Shown here piece by piece: positions 10,201-20,511 of a stretch of DNA of 64,000 nt (positions are counted from its first letter, which is position 1; the number at the start of each line of letters is the position of its first letter). The notes under the pieces are model-generated. The model was not told the DNA's origin, did not search any database, and worked only from the letters and a program-made list of their open reading frames with translations. Position numbers and translations under genes: made by a program. Origin of the DNA: Anabaena azotica FACHB-119 (lineage in GTDB: Bacteria > Cyanobacteriota > Cyanobacteriia > Cyanobacteriales > Nostocaceae); assembly GCF_014697625.1 (NCBI RefSeq), contig NZ_JACJSG010000012.1, positions 113,796-177,795 on the forward strand, written 5' to 3'.

Positions 10201-12820
10201 CTTTATATGCTTCTATTTTAATTTCATAGACTTTAAGTTTATGTATTAGCGATTTAGCTCGTATTAAAACTATTTCTACTAATTCCCTCATCTGCTGAAA
10301 ATTGCCACTGAGATACGCAGCTTCTGCGGCAGTTTCATGTAAAGCTAGGGTAAGCTCATATTGAGAATTCCAACAATTAGGTTGTAAAAGTTCAATACCA
10401 GTGATTAAGTATTTAATAGCAGTTGAATAAGCTGCTGATGCTAAAGCTTTACGTCCAGCAGCCAGATTCATTTCTGCTAATTCATTACATTGTTCTTGAT
10501 CAGTAATTAATTCTATGGCAACATTAAACTGATTAACCAGTTCAAATATCTTTTCTTCCCGTTCGGCAAGTGGAATGTTATTATAAAGTAATCTGCCAAT
10601 TTCTAAATGAAGAGATTTTTTGTTTGTTTCCGAGATGAGAGAGTAAGCTGCTTGCTGTATTCTGTCATGCACAAACTTATACTTAGTGAACTGATAATTA
10701 TTTGGTAGTTCGTTTGTTGGCAGATGGGTAAGACCTATATTTTCATGAATATCTATTTCGGGTATTATATTATAGTAACTACCTTGAAAGATAATCAGCC
10801 CTTCTAGTAATGCCATCCTTAAGCAATAGGCTGTACTTAATATAGAATTTTTGTAAACGATCGCCAAAGTTTTTAAATCAAACTCATTACCAATACAAGC
10901 CGCAATTTTTAATACTTCTTGAGTCACTGAAGGCAAATTTTTGATTTGCTCTGCTATAAATTCTACAACATCATCAGTAAAAGTTAAATTTTGTATTTTC
11001 TCCGCATCATATTCCCAGTATCCAGCTTCTGAATTTAATCTAATTAATTCATTTTCATAAAGAGATTTGAGAAACTGGGTTACAAAAAAGGGATTTCCTT
11101 TAGTTTCAGTAAAGATGATTTGAGTTAGGGTTAAGGTGACTTCATGACTACAACGAAGAGTATCAGCAACTAATTGATTCAAATCATTTCGCGTTAAAGG
11201 TAATAAATTAATAATATTGACCTTGATATTAACTTCGTTAATTTTTTTAATGGTCAAAGACAATGGATGTGTGGGTGAAACCTCATGATCCCGATACGCG
11301 CCAACTAACAGTAGTCCATCATTAATATTATTATTTTTTTTAATTACGCTTTGACTAATTAATAGCTGAATGAAGTTGAGAGAAGCTACATCTGCCCATT
11401 GCAAATCATCTAAAAAAATGACTAAAGGATGTTCTTTATTAGTAAAGACACGAATGAATTTCAGTAAAAGCTTATTGAAGCGATTTTGACAAGTACTACC
11501 AGTAAACTCAGCAACAGGAGTCTGTTCACCAATAATCTTTTCTAGTTCAGGAATTACTTCTGTGAGGATGTAACCTTGAGTATCTAATGCCGTTAATATT
11601 TTGTTTTTCCAATGTTGAATTTGGGCATCATTCTCTGATAGTATTTGTCTAATTAAATCTCGTAATGCTTGTAGTAATGCGGACAAAGGTATATCACGTT
11701 GAAACTGATCAAATTTGCCTTTAATAAAGTAATTACTTTGGCGTAAAATCCGCTTATGAACTTCTTTAATTACAGCAGTTTTGCCGATACCAGAAGCACC
11801 TGAAACTAAAAGCATCTCAGTTTTGCCAATTGCGACTCGCCCAAATATAGTTAGGAGAGTTTCTATTTCCTTTTGGCGACCATACAATTTTTCAGGAATC
11901 ACAAAATTTTGGGAAATATCTCGCTGTCCTAACTCAAAGCAGGCTATATTGCCAGTTGTTTGCCACTGACTGCGGCAAATTTCCAAGTCATGTTTTATTC
12001 CTTGAGAACTCTGATAGCGGTCTTCAGCATTTTTGGCTATGAGCTTGTTGATAATATTAGATAAAATTAGGGGAACGTGAGGATTAATATGACTGACTCT
12101 GGGCGGTTCTTTAGCTATGTGGCAGTAAACTAACTCCATAGGTTCACTGCTGGTAAAAGGCAACAAACCTGTCAGTAATTCAAAGAAGGTGATACCTAAA
12201 GAATAAAAATCAGAACGATAGTCAATACCTCGATTCATTCTGCCTGTTTGTTCAGGAGAAATATAAGCTAGAGTACCTTCTAAAACATTGGGATTTAGGA
12301 AAGATTGAATTTCTCTAGGTAAAATAGTCGCCAGACTAAAGTCTATGATTTTAATTTCACCCGTAGTAGGGTTGATAAGAATATTAGCGGGCTTAATATC
12401 TTTGTGAATTATCCGCTCACGATGTAGTTCATCAAGAATGGCTGTAATTCCAATAGCAATATGAAAGAACTCATCCAGAGAAATTTGTTTATGTTTGTCT
12501 TTGTAATTTTTTTGTTGCCAGTCTTTTAAAGATATGCCATCAAAGTCTTCCATCACCAAAGCATAGCTGTTGTAGTAACTCTCTAAGCTTAGGGGTTTGA
12601 CAATACCAGACAGGTGAAGATTTTTAGTGATGTTGTACTGATTACGAAACTGACCAATTTCTGCGAAAGTAGGATATTCAGTCCGCATTATTTTGATGAT
12701 GACTGATTCTTGGGTTCGTTGCTTAATGGCACGATACACCAGAGTTTTGCTACTTATATAGATTTGTTCGGTAATACGATAGCCTGGGATACAATATTCC
12801 GTGCCTATTAATACTGACAT
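7211..12820 (-). CDS. HstK-type Ser/Thr kinase - AAA ATPase - GAF - histidine kinase
   Basis: A very large (1869 aa) cytoplasmic signalling protein. In order: Ser/Thr protein kinase domain at about 15-280 (Lys43, catalytic loop HKDIKPANI at 139-147, D160-F-S in place of DFG, ISPEQ near 187-191); AAA ATPase with Walker A GASGIGKT at 341-348 and Walker [10 protein letters not shown]; a long alpha-helical repeat region to about 1350; GAF domain about 1375-1525; histidine kinase with H box GIAHEINNP near 1605 and HATPase boxes ([20 protein letters not shown]) to the C terminus. This is the HstK architecture known from heterocystous cyanobacteria, and the degenerate glycine loop and DFS are, as I recall, usual there. 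It has no receiver domain of its own. The 3' neighbours upstream are signalling genes too, but a 318-bp gap suggests separate transcription. Confidence 0.93.
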   Translation of the reverse strand: MSVLIGTEYCIPGYRITEQIYISSKTLVYRAIKQRTQESVIIKIMRTEYPTFAEIGQFRNQYNITKNLHLSGIVKPLSLESYYNSYALVMEDFDGISLKDWQQKNYKDKHKQISLDEFFHIAIGITAILDELHRERIIHKDIKPANILINPTTGEIKIIDFSLATILPREIQSFLNPNVLEGTLAYISPEQTGRMNRGIDYRSDFYSLGITFFELLTGLLPFTSSEPMELVYCHIAKEPPRVSHINPHVPLILSNIINKLIAKNAEDRYQSSQGIKHDLEICRSQWQTTGNIACFELGQRDISQNFVIPEKLYGRQKEIETLLTIFGRVAIGKTEMLLVSGASGIGKTAVIKEVHKRILRQSNYFIKGKFDQFQRDIPLSALLQALRDLIRQILSENDAQIQHWKNKILTALDTQGYILTEVIPELEKIIGEQTPVAEFTGSTCQNRFNKLLLKFIRVFTNKEHPLVIFLDDLQWADVASLNFIQLLISQSVIKKNNNINDGLLLVGAYRDHEVSPTHPLSLTIKKINEVNIKVNIINLLPLTRNDLNQLVADTLRCSHEVTLTLTQIIFTETKGNPFFVTQFLKSLYENELIRLNSEAGYWEYDAEKIQNLTFTDDVVEFIAEQIKNLPSVTQEVLKIAACIGNEFDLKTLAIVYKNSILSTAYCLRMALLEGLIIFQGSYYNIIPEIDIHENIGLTHLPTNELPNNYQFTKYKFVHDRIQQAAYSLISETNKKSLHLEIGRLLYNNIPLAEREEKIFELVNQFNVAIELITDQEQCNELAEMNLAAGRKALASAAYSTAIKYLITGIELLQPNCWNSQYELTLALHETAAEAAYLSGNFQQMRELVEIVLIRAKSLIHKLKVYEIKIEAYKAQGYSFDAIRIGIEVLNLLDLAFTAQPSQADIEVELQQVQLALAGKEIESLVNLPHLTNDKKLIWMRILGRLLPISYASNPLLFSFIALKQVNLSLVCGNCDVSSLAYAVYAVICWNLFADYSSCYRLGQVALNLLDIFNPRGLVCITTFVVNNFTIHWQQHLKKTLNSLTTAYSVGLETGDLEQAAYAIYMNSEHSFFLGNNLTELEKEMNNYSDKISQLKQEIPLQLHTINWQTVLNLLSVEGSCYLQGIAYNEENMLPLLHGIGNKVVIFYIYLQKLFLCYLLGNYAQAWENATCAEEYLNTAPAKFVVTIFNFYSSLSALALCLDKDKNEQHNILKYVIKNQQRMKKWAENAPMNFLHKYYLVEAELNRVIGNNVDAMELYDRAIALAQEYGYLQEEALANELAAKFYLQWGKHKFAQTYVIDAYHCYLCWGALAKIQDLKTRYPQFLTTVSKARLQEQSQSQSNNTNTDVDSDPTLTTTQSVISARSTSIGNILDLSAVIKASQVLSGEIELQQLISKLIELVMENTGASKCVLLLKEDNTLNVTAVSNNSTFTANHTEFSSIPFESSQDVPINVINYVKRTQEILVIEHTEFTNMFATDSYLRWRNPKSILCLPMIKQNKLLGIVYLENNLIIGAFTRDRLEILKLLITQAAISLENAMLYKKLATAKEKLEDSNHTLEEKVAIRTAEINQKNSSLQAALEELKLTQAKLVQSEKMSSLGQMVAGIAHEINNPINFIHANLHYTSTYIENLLDLIKIYQQEYSIANPKIIEKSQEIDLNFIIDDLPKILSSMKLGSTRIRNIVLSLRNFSRLDEAEMKPVDIHEGIDNTLLLLQHRIKKIGSSNKRLCEQVKPEIEIIKDYGKLLPVTCYASQLNQVFMNILTNAIDALEHSNFKDNERMHRPQIRINTALINSNTIRISISDNGCGMTEETQQKIFDLFFTTKPIGSGTGLGLSISYQIVVEKHKGKLICNSTPEEGTEFIIDIPLQYL

Positions 12821-13138
12821 TATACTTGAATTTAACTATATTATGTTTATTATTTAGTATTCCCATGTGACTGCCGTCACTATACATTTGCCAAAAATTT
12901 GTCAATGAATTGGGGGCTAGGTGTTGAAAGGCTATGGCGGATTTAAATCTGCTTATTTGCCATTACGAGAACAACCCGTAGCATCTGCTGCTAATTTTTT
13001 TGTGGCTAGTGTTGCCAATAGGAAATTGCGCGATCGCATTCTTACCGCCATAGCTTGATCTGTAAAATTATTCAAAGATTTATTGACAACTAAATTATTA
13101 TTTTTACTTTTGAAAAGTGGCGATCGCCGCCAAATGTT
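12821..13138. other. intergenic region, 318 bp
   Basis: Spacer between the HstK gene and the hybrid kinase. A 45-codon GTG-initiated frame on the plus strand (12921-13058, ending ...RDRILTAIA) contains a HIP1-like site and has no recognisable family; I do not call it a gene. Confidence 0.4.
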
Positions 13139-15697
13139 TTATTTACTGGTCGCTAACACTTGCGCTAAAATCTCTAATAAATCCTTTGCTGTGTATGGTT
13201 TAGATAAAAAAGTTTCTGCCCCAGCAACAATAGCATCTTGCTCGTTGGCGGGTAAGCCACTAGTAGCAATAATTTTCACGTTGGGGTTGAGGCTGTGCAA
13301 GGTACGAATAGTGATTAATCCATCCATATTGGGCATAAACATATCTAGCAAGACGGCATTAATTTCTTGTTCATATTGGATATAAAGAGTGAGTGCCTCA
13401 ATGCCATCATTAGCTACCAGGATTTTGTAATTATAATTTTCTAAGGTTGTTTGAATGGTTTGTTGAACTGATACTTCATCATCTACCACTAAAATCGACT
13501 CACCATTACCTCGAAGTAATTCAGCTTTTGTAATTGTCTGGGTTGCTGCACCTTCTCCTCTGGGCAAAAAGACCTGAAATTGTGTCCCTTTACCTAACTG
13601 AGTTGAGACCTCTACAAAACCACAGTGGTTTTTGACAATACCTAAAACTGTTGACAAGCCTAACCCTGTACCTTTACCGATTTCTTTAGTGGTAAAAAAG
13701 GGATCAAAGATGCGTTCTAAAAATTCTGGCGCAATTCCCATCCCTGTATCCGATACGGTCACAACGACGTAGCCCCCTGCATGAGCCTCAATGTGCTTTC
13801 GAGAGTATGTGGTGTCAATCATCCGATTTTCGGCTGTGATGGTGAGTTTACCACCATTAGGCATAGCATCACGGGCATTGACTGCCAAATTCATGAACAC
13901 CTGTTCGAGTTGGGTAGGATCAGCTTGTACCGTCCATAGTTTGCCTTTAGGGATATTGCTAATAATTTCAATTGATTTAGGAAATGTTTGCTTAATGACT
14001 GTAACTAATTCTTTGAGTAAATGTTCGGGTTGTAAAAGTATATGTTGACCTTCTGTGCCACGAGTAAAGGTGAGAATTTGTTTAATTAAGTTGGCTCCAC
14101 GTTGAGAACTGGTTTCTAGTGTTTGAAACAGTGCTTGAGTCCTTGCATCAACATTTTTACATTTTAAAGGCAGTAATTGGGCAATCATCAAGATGGGAGC
14201 AAAGACGTTGTTGAGGTCATGTGCAATACCACTGGCGAGAGTTCCTACACTCTCCAAGCGTTGAGCGCGGTAAAATTGTTGCTCTAGTTGTTTTTTCTCG
14301 GTGATATCGGTGTTAACCACAAGAATTGATTGGGGATGTCCGAAGAGATTTTGTACCAATGTCCACCGACTAGCAACGGTAATTTCTCTACCAGTTTTGG
14401 TAATTTGCTCTAACTCACCTTGCCAAGAACCATCTTCGAGAGTAGCCTGTAAACCTATTTCCAGTTGGGATAATAATTCTCTTTGAAAGATTTCATGGGC
14501 TATTGTCCCTAAAGTTTCCTCTGCTGTCCAACCGTATAAACTCTCAGCCCCTCGGCTCCAAAAGATAATATGATTTTGCAAATCCCGAACGAAAATCGCA
14601 TCGGTAGCCACATCAATTAAGGCTGCTTGTTCACGAATTTTCTGTTGCGTTTGTTTGAGAGCGCTCACATCTTTGATCGTCACAAAATAAGCAATTTTTC
14701 CCGCCCAAGTAATGCGGGTGCTGGTAATTTCAACATCAATGATGCTTCCATCCCGCCTGCGGTGTTGGCATTCTCCGTAATAGTTAAGGGGTAATTCTTG
14801 GGAACGATACTGCTCTATTTTTTCTTCAAAAACAGGAATTTCTTCAGGAGCGAGAATATCAACAAGAGTCATGGCTAAAAATTCTGATTGGGAGTAGCCA
14901 TAGTGCGCGATCGCCGCTTGATTGACAGCTACAAAAGCCAGGGTTTGGGGGTCGAAAATCCACATAGGCTGAGGATGATTTTCAAACAGCAGGCGATACT
15001 GTGCTTCTGATGCTTTGAGCTGCTCCTCGGCTTGTTTGCGTAAGCGAAGCTCGTCGAAAACATCGCTGAGATCGCGGAATAACCAGTACAGACGAATTAA
15101 TCCCTGGTGGTCACATTCTGCCGCTAAAGAAATAGCAGTGGGTAATAGTTGTTTTTGTCTTGGTTTTAAAAACACTTCTATTTCTTGGAATAAGAGCCTG
15201 ACTGTCCGGTAGGTCTTTTTTTGCTGACTGGTTGAGGGGGGGAAATTTTTTCCCCCCTCAATCAGCAATTTTTGCAGTTTTTCCAATTGTTCGTAAATAA
15301 TTCCATGATCTCCAGAGTCCACAAACAAAATTAGAGGTTTACCTACCATGTAATCATGGCGAATATTCAGCAAGTTTTGCGCTGCATGGTTGGCTTCTAA
15401 GATAACTCCCTGGTCATCAGTCACCATATAGGCATCTGGAGCAAAGTTGAATAAATCTTGATAGCGTTGGCGTTCTAATTCCAACATTTGATGAGTACCC
15501 AGCAATTCCTCGTTTTGCTGGTGCAATTCCTCCGCCATAACACTCAACTCCTCCAAGGCTGTGGAGAGTTCGGCGATCGCTAATGAGAGCAAGTCTTTAT
15601 TAATGCTAGATGGAGCATTCGCTTGTTGCTGAATCTGTGCTAAACGCTCTTGAGCAGATATGATTTGTTGATCTAAGTGTAAATCTTTAGGGGTCAT
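13139..15697 (-). CDS. PAS hybrid histidine kinase with C-terminal receiver
   Basis: An 852-residue cytoplasmic sensor kinase. A coiled-coil N terminus (about 8-75) is followed by three PAS domains starting near residues 78, 232 and 365, a HisKA domain with H box SGIAHDLNN near 490, a HATPase domain (NLAVNARDAMPNGG; DTGMGI; GTGLGLSTV) and a receiver domain from about 730 (ILVVDDE; phospho-acceptor in LLDMFMP; conserved Lys in SKPY). No membrane segments. The ATG overlaps the 3' end of the CheR-PAS gene by 11 bp, so the two are very likely translationally coupled and act in one pathway: PAS-sensed input, autophosphorylation, transfer to its own receiver. Confidence 0.93.
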   Translation of the reverse strand: MTPKDLHLDQQIISAQERLAQIQQQANAPSSINKDLLSLAIAELSTALEELSVMAEELHQQNEELLGTHQMLELERQRYQDLFNFAPDAYMVTDDQGVILEANHAAQNLLNIRHDYMVGKPLILFVDSGDHGIIYEQLEKLQKLLIEGGKNFPPSTSQQKKTYRTVRLLFQEIEVFLKPRQKQLLPTAISLAAECDHQGLIRLYWLFRDLSDVFDELRLRKQAEEQLKASEAQYRLLFENHPQPMWIFDPQTLAFVAVNQAAIAHYGYSQSEFLAMTLVDILAPEEIPVFEEKIEQYRSQELPLNYYGECQHRRRDGSIIDVEITSTRITWAGKIAYFVTIKDVSALKQTQQKIREQAALIDVATDAIFVRDLQNHIIFWSRGAESLYGWTAEETLGTIAHEIFQRELLSQLEIGLQATLEDGSWQGELEQITKTGREITVASRWTLVQNLFGHPQSILVVNTDITEKKQLEQQFYRAQRLESVGTLASGIAHDLNNVFAPILMIAQLLPLKCKNVDARTQALFQTLETSSQRGANLIKQILTFTRGTEGQHILLQPEHLLKELVTVIKQTFPKSIEIISNIPKGKLWTVQADPTQLEQVFMNLAVNARDAMPNGGKLTITAENRMIDTTYSRKHIEAHAGGYVVVTVSDTGMGIAPEFLERIFDPFFTTKEIGKGTGLGLSTVLGIVKNHCGFVEVSTQLGKGTQFQVFLPRGEGAATQTITKAELLRGNGESILVVDDEVSVQQTIQTTLENYNYKILVANDGIEALTLYIQYEQEINAVLLDMFMPNMDGLITIRTLHSLNPNVKIIATSGLPANEQDAIVAGAETFLSKPYTAKDLLEILAQVLATSK

Positions 15698-17546
15698 CGG
15701 CTTGGCTCTCTTTCATCAATAAGATTACTCCGGTTCTTTCCCGGTCAAAGCCGAGCAGGGGATTGTAACTAATATGACATTGAATCTTGCGTCCTCGGCG
15801 GTTAATCGCCTCGATCACCATTTCCTGGCGCTGTGTCACTCCTGCTAGACAGTTGCGGATTGGCTCACGCAATCGCTCCACTGGTAAGCCAATATCGAGA
15901 CTAAACAGTGATTGGTTCTGGACTTCCTCACGGCGTAGTCCCCAAAGGTTTTCTGCTTCTTCATTCCAACTGAGAATATTAAATTGGCGGTCAACGACCA
16001 TCACTCCAGCCTGCAAGCTAGCCAAGATAGAATTTAAAAAAGCGTTGGCTTGGTTGAGGTCGTTGGTACGCTGGCGTAAATCTTCATTAATAGTTTGTAA
16101 TTCTTCGTTGGTAGAGTGGAGTTCTTCGTTGATGGTCTCTAATTCTTCATTTGCCGACTGAAGTTCTTCGTTAGTGGTTTCTAGTTCTTCGTTGGTAGAT
16201 TGGAGTTCTTCGTTGGTGGTTTCTAGCTCCTCGTTGCTAGACTGGAGTTCTTCATTGGCAGTTTCTAGTTCTTGATTAGTTTGCTGGAGAACTGCTTGCA
16301 GGTCTTGACAACGGGTCATGTCATTAAAGGTGATACTTACACCTATAATTTCGCGATCGCTGTCTTCTAGGGGGACTATATACACGTCTAAATATTGGAC
16401 TTGTTCATCTCGAAGATTACGAATCACATCTGTCACTAAAATCGGGGTGCGCTCTCGGTAAGCTTGCTCAATGGGAGAGCGCAACTCTAGCGGACGATAG
16501 GAGATTTCTAAATCTTGCAAAGGGCAACCTTGATCTAGGATATTAATATTAAACATAGCTCTAGCTTGCTCATTTGCCAGCATTAAATTTCCTTGATAGT
16601 CCACAACTAACTGAGCAAAGGGAAGCGCATCAAAAGCTGCTTCTCGCAAGCGTAAGTCCTGGGTTAAATAAATGCCTGTTTCATCCTCAAGCATTTGCGG
16701 ATAGGGAAAAAAGCGCTCACGACGGTTGTTTTTGGGGACTCGGTGAAAGATGCGTTGTTGCAAACTGATGGCTGTAAACAGGTTTGTGTGGGTCAGCAAC
16801 ATTTCTGCTTTGCCCAAAAATAAAACACCTGTGTCATTGAGGGCAAACCGAAACCGATCTAAAATTTTTGCCTGGGTTTCACTATTAAAATACATCAGGG
16901 TATTGCGACATACCAGCAGGTCAAGACGGGAAATTGGCGCATCCTGTACCAAGTCGTGACGACCAAAAATTACCTGTCGGCGCAAGTCGGGGCGGAAAAC
17001 GTAGCGATCGCCCATTGATTCAAAGTATTTCTCTCGCAGTTCTCTTGAGATGGGCTGGAGTTTCTTTTCAGTATAAATGGCGTGACGGGCTTGTTCTAGG
17101 GCTTCTTCATCTACGTCAGTAGCATAAATTCTGACTCGCTGACGGAATTTTTCTACTCCCATGACTTCAGCGAAAACCATCGCCAAGGTGTAAGCTTCTT
17201 CACCAGAAGCACATCCTGCACTCCAAACCCGGATGTAGGCTTTTTCTGATTTACCATTGAGCAGGCGCGGGATAGTTTCTGTTTGCAGATATTTCCAGGC
17301 ACTAGCATCTCGAAAAAAAGCAGTTACATTAATTAAGATTGTATTAAATAGGGGGGCAAATTCCTCTGGGTGAACTTGCAAGTAATCTAGGTAGTCACTA
17401 AAAGTTTCAATTTGCTGACTAGACATTTGTCTGCGTACTCGCCGCATGAGACTCGAACGCTTATAGCCTGTGAAATCAAAGCCCCGCGATCGCCTGAGAA
17501 ATTCCAAAAGTTCTTCAAATGCTAGCTCTTCGTTGTTATTGTTCAT
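15687..17546 (-). CDS. CheR-type methyltransferase with coiled coil and PAS domain
   Basis: A 619-residue protein. The N-terminal CheR domain shows LRRSRGFDFTGYKRSSLMRR (N-terminal helical part), the SAM-binding motif VWSAGCASGEEAYTLA near residue 107-122 and DLLVCRNTLMYF. It would transfer methyl groups to glutamates of a chemoreceptor-like partner. A PAS-like segment at about 295-400 is followed by a striking coiled coil at about 405-495 built of repeated NEELQSTNEELETT units, then a second PAS domain to the C terminus. CheR-coiled coil-PAS proteins often come fused to CheB; here CheB is a separate upstream gene 229 bp away. No chemoreceptor lies in the window, so the pathway may not be chemotaxis. 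Confidence 0.9.
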   Translation of the reverse strand: MNNNNEELAFEELLEFLRRSRGFDFTGYKRSSLMRRVRRQMSSQQIETFSDYLDYLQVHPEEFAPLFNTILINVTAFFRDASAWKYLQTETIPRLLNGKSEKAYIRVWSAGCASGEEAYTLAMVFAEVMGVEKFRQRVRIYATDVDEEALEQARHAIYTEKKLQPISRELREKYFESMGDRYVFRPDLRRQVIFGRHDLVQDAPISRLDLLVCRNTLMYFNSETQAKILDRFRFALNDTGVLFLGKAEMLLTHTNLFTAISLQQRIFHRVPKNNRRERFFPYPQMLEDETGIYLTQDLRLREAAFDALPFAQLVVDYQGNLMLANEQARAMFNINILDQGCPLQDLEISYRPLELRSPIEQAYRERTPILVTDVIRNLRDEQVQYLDVYIVPLEDSDREIIGVSITFNDMTRCQDLQAVLQQTNQELETANEELQSSNEELETTNEELQSTNEELETTNEELQSANEELETINEELHSTNEELQTINEDLRQRTNDLNQANAFLNSILASLQAGVMVVDRQFNILSWNEEAENLWGLRREEVQNQSLFSLDIGLPVERLREPIRNCLAGVTQRQEMVIEAINRRGRKIQCHISYNPLLGFDRERTGVILLMKESQADDP

Positions 17547-17775
17547 GAATGACGATGTGGGAACCCTGAAAATAGCGTTTTGTTAGGGCGGGGTTATGTT
17601 TTGACATTTTATTACATTCAAGCAAAGTCTATGTAAAGTTTTTAGCCTGCAAACTTTAACTGATAATAAATACTCACAGTGAGATTTGCAGAAAGTTTAC
17701 AGCAAAATATATATACAAAATATATGCAAATTCAGTGAATTTAGGGAAACGTTGAGATTGATGCAGAGATCATAC

Positions 17776-18405
17776 TTAAGTTGCTACTTGTTTGATTAAG
17801 GTGATCAAGGCAGAGGCGATTTCTGGCAAAGGTAAGATCATATCTACCATCCCTGTGGCGATCGCTGCTTTAGGCATACCAAAAAATTCCGAAGTTGCCT
17901 GATCTTGTGCAATGACCATACCACCCATTTGCTTGATTGCCTGAACTCCCATCGCTCCATCATTCCCCGCTCCAGTTAACACAACGGCGATCGCTCGTTC
18001 TTTATAACTAGCGGCTACTGAGTCAAACAATAAGTCCGCAGATGGACGCAGAAAATGTACTAACTGTGATTGCGTTAAGCAAACAGTGCCATCAAGATTA
18101 ACTAATAAATGATGGTCTGGTGGGGCAATATATACTCTTCCAGGCTTTAGCCTATCTCCTTGTTGTGCCTGTTTCACTAGTAACAAGGTGTATCGGCTGA
18201 GAATATCTGCCATCAAAGAAGGATGTCGCGGGTCAAGATGCTGAACTATGACGATTGCACAGGGAAAGGTAGCAGGTAAATGCGCCAGAATTTGAGATAT
18301 GGCTTTGAGTCCACCCGCCGAAGCGGCGATCGCCACGATATCAAAATCTACTCCCAGTAAATTAACTGGATGTTCTGGTTCTTGTTTATCTATTAATTTT
18401 TTCAT
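17776..18405 (-). CDS. CheB-type protein-glutamate methylesterase domain
   Basis: A 209-residue stand-alone methylesterase domain without a receiver domain. Catalytic motifs are visible: the serine in AIAASAGGLKA (about residue 30), histidine in VQHLDPRHPS, and aspartate in GAGNDGAMG. It would remove methyl groups or deamidate glutamines on receptor-like proteins, opposing the CheR-type protein encoded next on the same strand. Without a receiver, its activity is probably controlled by association with other proteins. The start follows a short AT-rich leader and the first Met is used. Confidence 0.9.
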   Translation of the reverse strand: MKKLIDKQEPEHPVNLLGVDFDIVAIAASAGGLKAISQILAHLPATFPCAIVIVQHLDPRHPSLMADILSRYTLLLVKQAQQGDRLKPGRVYIAPPDHHLLVNLDGTVCLTQSQLVHFLRPSADLLFDSVAASYKERAIAVVLTGAGNDGAMGVQAIKQMGGMVIAQDQATSEFFGMPKAAIATGMVDMILPLPEIASALITLIKQVAT

Positions 18406-18507
18406 TCACTTAAATTAAAATTTATCCGAATTCTTTAAATAGTAAAGAAAATCCCACTCTGAATTTTGTTAAACGTTGTTAGCTATTTATTAATTTTATT
18501 ACCTGAC

Positions 18508-18707
18508 ATCTTGCACCTAACGATTAACATCGAGGCTACACAAACAAAGCCTGCCTACGCAGGCTGGAAAACCTTGATTTATCGTTAGTCCGCGCAGGCG
18601 GTGAGACCAGTCCTGTAGGCGGGTTTCCCACCGTAGGGAACTGGCGAACCCGGAGGGACTTGGCTTGTGTAGCCACGACTTCCAGTCGTTAAGGCTTGGT
18701 GCAAGAT
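18508..18707. mobile_element. MITE-like element with a second repeat inserted in it
   Basis: Terminal inverted repeats ATCTTGCACC (18508-18517) and GGTGCAAGAT (18698-18707) are perfect over 10 bp, and inner sequences 18531-18543 and 18664-18676 (CGAGGCTACACAA versus its near-perfect complement) extend the symmetry. TTACCTG occurs just outside both ends (18499-18505 and 18713-18719), a possible target duplication. The right half of the element is interrupted at about 18600-18658 by a second repeat (GGTGAGACCAG...GAACCCGGAGGG) that I recognise as a widespread Nostoc-type dispersed repeat. There is no coding capacity. Confidence 0.7.
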
Positions 18708-18824
18708 ATAAGTTACCTGTAGCCCAAGACAACTATAATCATCTGGACAATACCCATCCTACTTATATATTAAAAATCAAGGATGAGTTCTATATTTTAA
18801 TAAATATTTAGCTGGCAGGATCTG

Positions 18825-19298
18825 CTAATCTTTTTCGTACATCTGCTTATGCTTGGCTAACAGTTGCAAATATTTATCATTAGTTTTTGCTGCTATCCAC
18901 TTAGTTTTAAATATAGCTGCCGACTCAGCTTTAATCGGGTCTACATCGTAGGGCAGAATCTCTTTTTTATCATGAGAATTATTGGCATCTGGCTGATATT
19001 TTCTGCCACTTTTATGATTAGCATAACGGCGCGATCGCGTGTAGCCCATTTGCAGAAACTTCCGCGCCATATCTGCACCAATAAAATCATCCTGCTCTAA
19101 ATAATCGATAAACATTTCGTAAATTTTTTGACTTGATTCCCTAGCAATCTCAGGAGTTTTGAAGCGCCAATAAGGGAGAATCTCTGATTTATATGGCTCA
19201 ACTAAAAGTACACCCTGTTCGCCTTTACCAACAAGATACAGTTCAGGATGCTGACGAAAATCGATATTCTTGAAGTCTAAAGAATAATCAAAAGCCAT
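18825..19298 (-). CDS. DUF4385-like protein
   Basis: A 157-residue soluble protein (MAFDYSLDFKNIDFRQHPELY...). The N-terminal block FDYSLDFKNIDFR, VGKGEQGVLLVEPYKSEILP and WRFKTPEIA are features I associate with the DUF4385 family, which occurs in bacteria and some phages and has no known biochemical function. The central part (RKFLQMGYTRSRRYANHK) is basic. It is divergent from the VOC gene with 76 bp between starts. Confidence 0.7.
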   Translation of the reverse strand: MAFDYSLDFKNIDFRQHPELYLVGKGEQGVLLVEPYKSEILPYWRFKTPEIARESSQKIYEMFIDYLEQDDFIGADMARKFLQMGYTRSRRYANHKSGRKYQPDANNSHDKKEILPYDVDPIKAESAAIFKTKWIAAKTNDKYLQLLAKHKQMYEKD

Positions 19299-19374
19299 GA
19301 TTGTTTTTGATCATGGATCATAAAATCTAAAAATAGAGTTAGACTTCCATCTTTATAGGGAAATTTCTGCTGCT

Positions 19375-19836
19375 ATGGTAACTACCCCCCATTCCCTGAA
19401 CAGTGTGTTGATACCGGGTAATCTGCGTAAAGTGCATCACATAGCCCTGAATGTTAAAGATATGCAGGCTTCCCGGCATTTTTACGGTAATATTTTAGGA
19501 CTACATGAACTCACAGGTGATGAAGTACCAGCTACTTTGGTGGAACTCGTCACCGCAGGTAAAGTAGCCAACTTTGTCACGCCTGACGGGACAATTCTCG
19601 ACTTATTTTGGACACCTGATTTAACACCGCCAAATCCAGACCCAGAGCAGAGTTTTACCAGAGCATACCATTTAGCGTTTGATATTGATCCTCGTTTATT
19701 TGAGCTGGCGCTGGCAGTATTGCAGGAAAATGAGATGGCGATCGCTCATGGCCCTGTCACTCGTCCTACTGGTAGAGGTGTATACTTCTACGACCCCGAT
19801 GGCTTGATGATTGAGATTCGCTGCGATCCGCAATAA
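19375..19836 (+). CDS. VOC (glyoxalase/dioxygenase-fold) family protein
   Basis: A 153-residue single-domain vicinal oxygen chelate protein. Paired beta-alpha-beta-beta-beta motifs are visible: VHHIALNVKDMQASRHFYGNI at residues 20-40, and RAYHLAFDID then GRGVYFYDPDGLMIEIRCDP at the C terminus. The putative metal ligands are His in HHIAL, His in YHLAF and Glu in MIEIR. The substrate cannot be predicted; members include lyases, dioxygenases and fosfomycin- or bleomycin-resistance proteins. It stands alone, followed by a family-A repeat element. Confidence 0.85.
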   Translation: MVTTPHSLNSVLIPGNLRKVHHIALNVKDMQASRHFYGNILGLHELTGDEVPATLVELVTAGKVANFVTPDGTILDLFWTPDLTPPNPDPEQSFTRAYHLAFDIDPRLFELALAVLQENEMAIAHGPVTRPTGRGVYFYDPDGLMIEIRCDPQ

Positions 19837-19879
19837 GGGGAATGGGGACTGGGAAAAATAAATCATCATCAAACTAACT

Positions 19880-19967
19880 GTAGGGTGCGTCAGCCACAAT
19901 AATTTCGTACATAAAGGATTTTCTACATCTGACGCACCCTACCCCAAGTGCCAGTTACGTAAGTCCT
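19880..19967. mobile_element. repeat family A copy (short inverted-repeat element)
   Basis: Contains GTAGGGTGCGTCAG at one end and CTGACGCACCCTAC internally, forming a long imperfect hairpin, then the terminal TTACGTAAGTCCT. Its reverse complement matches 49899-49987 closely along the whole length. Confidence 0.8.
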
Positions 19968-20332
19968 GTAAAAAACAAATGTCAATTAATTAGATAAATT
20001 AGGACATAAATTCATCATCAAACCATGACATAAAACAGATTTTGAACCAATTCCCTGTTACCTATTACCTATCACTCAATATCTATTAGTAAAGGCGCAG
20101 AAATTAACCTGACCGTTAGATTAGGCTAACTTCTGCTACACTCCTTGCATATATAAAAAATAACAGTGTTTCAAACTTTAAAACTGCCAAATTGCCACAA
20201 AACTTTTTATTTGATACTTATTAAAGTTAACACGTCATAAATACTGAACTTTAATTCATACTCATTTTCTTCACGAGTGCCTCATGTTGTTTTTCTATAA
20301 CTATATTCATGGAACTCAGAATTAGACCTAAC
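19968..20332. other. intergenic region, no gene seen
   Basis: AT-rich spacer between the family-A element and the next repeat structure. I see no reading frame with coding character and no RNA gene. Confidence 0.4.
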
Positions 20333-20511
20333 GGGACTTAGGCAAAAAACTAGCTAGAAAACACCTCAAATGTATATACAGAAAGACTTTGACATCGATT
20401 TGCCTAGTTTCTTGATATATCTGGGTTTCAAGCATTTTTGAGCCTTTTGTGTATTTTTCTTGTACTGTAAGAGTTTGAGGCTTGTTTCTGCCTCAAAAAT
20501 GTTTAAGTCCC
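20333..20511. repeat. possible small inverted-repeat element abutting tnpB fragment
   Basis: GGGACTTA (20333-20340) and TAAGTCCC (20504-20511) form an 8-bp inverted pair around about 160 bp of non-coding DNA. Recognisable TnpB sequence starts immediately after the right end, so this element may have cut the transposase gene. The short arm length keeps confidence low. Confidence 0.35.

Noticed and set aside
7211..12820. Inactive kinase because of DFS in place of DFG in the HstK protein
   Set aside because: As far as I recall this change is normal in HstK kinases, so it is not a sign of decay.
12921..13058. 45-codon GTG-initiated frame between two kinase genes
   Set aside because: No ribosome site, no family, contains a HIP1-like repeat.
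18517..18732. Open frame on the minus strand
   Set aside because: Lies almost wholly inside the nested MITE at 18508-18707.
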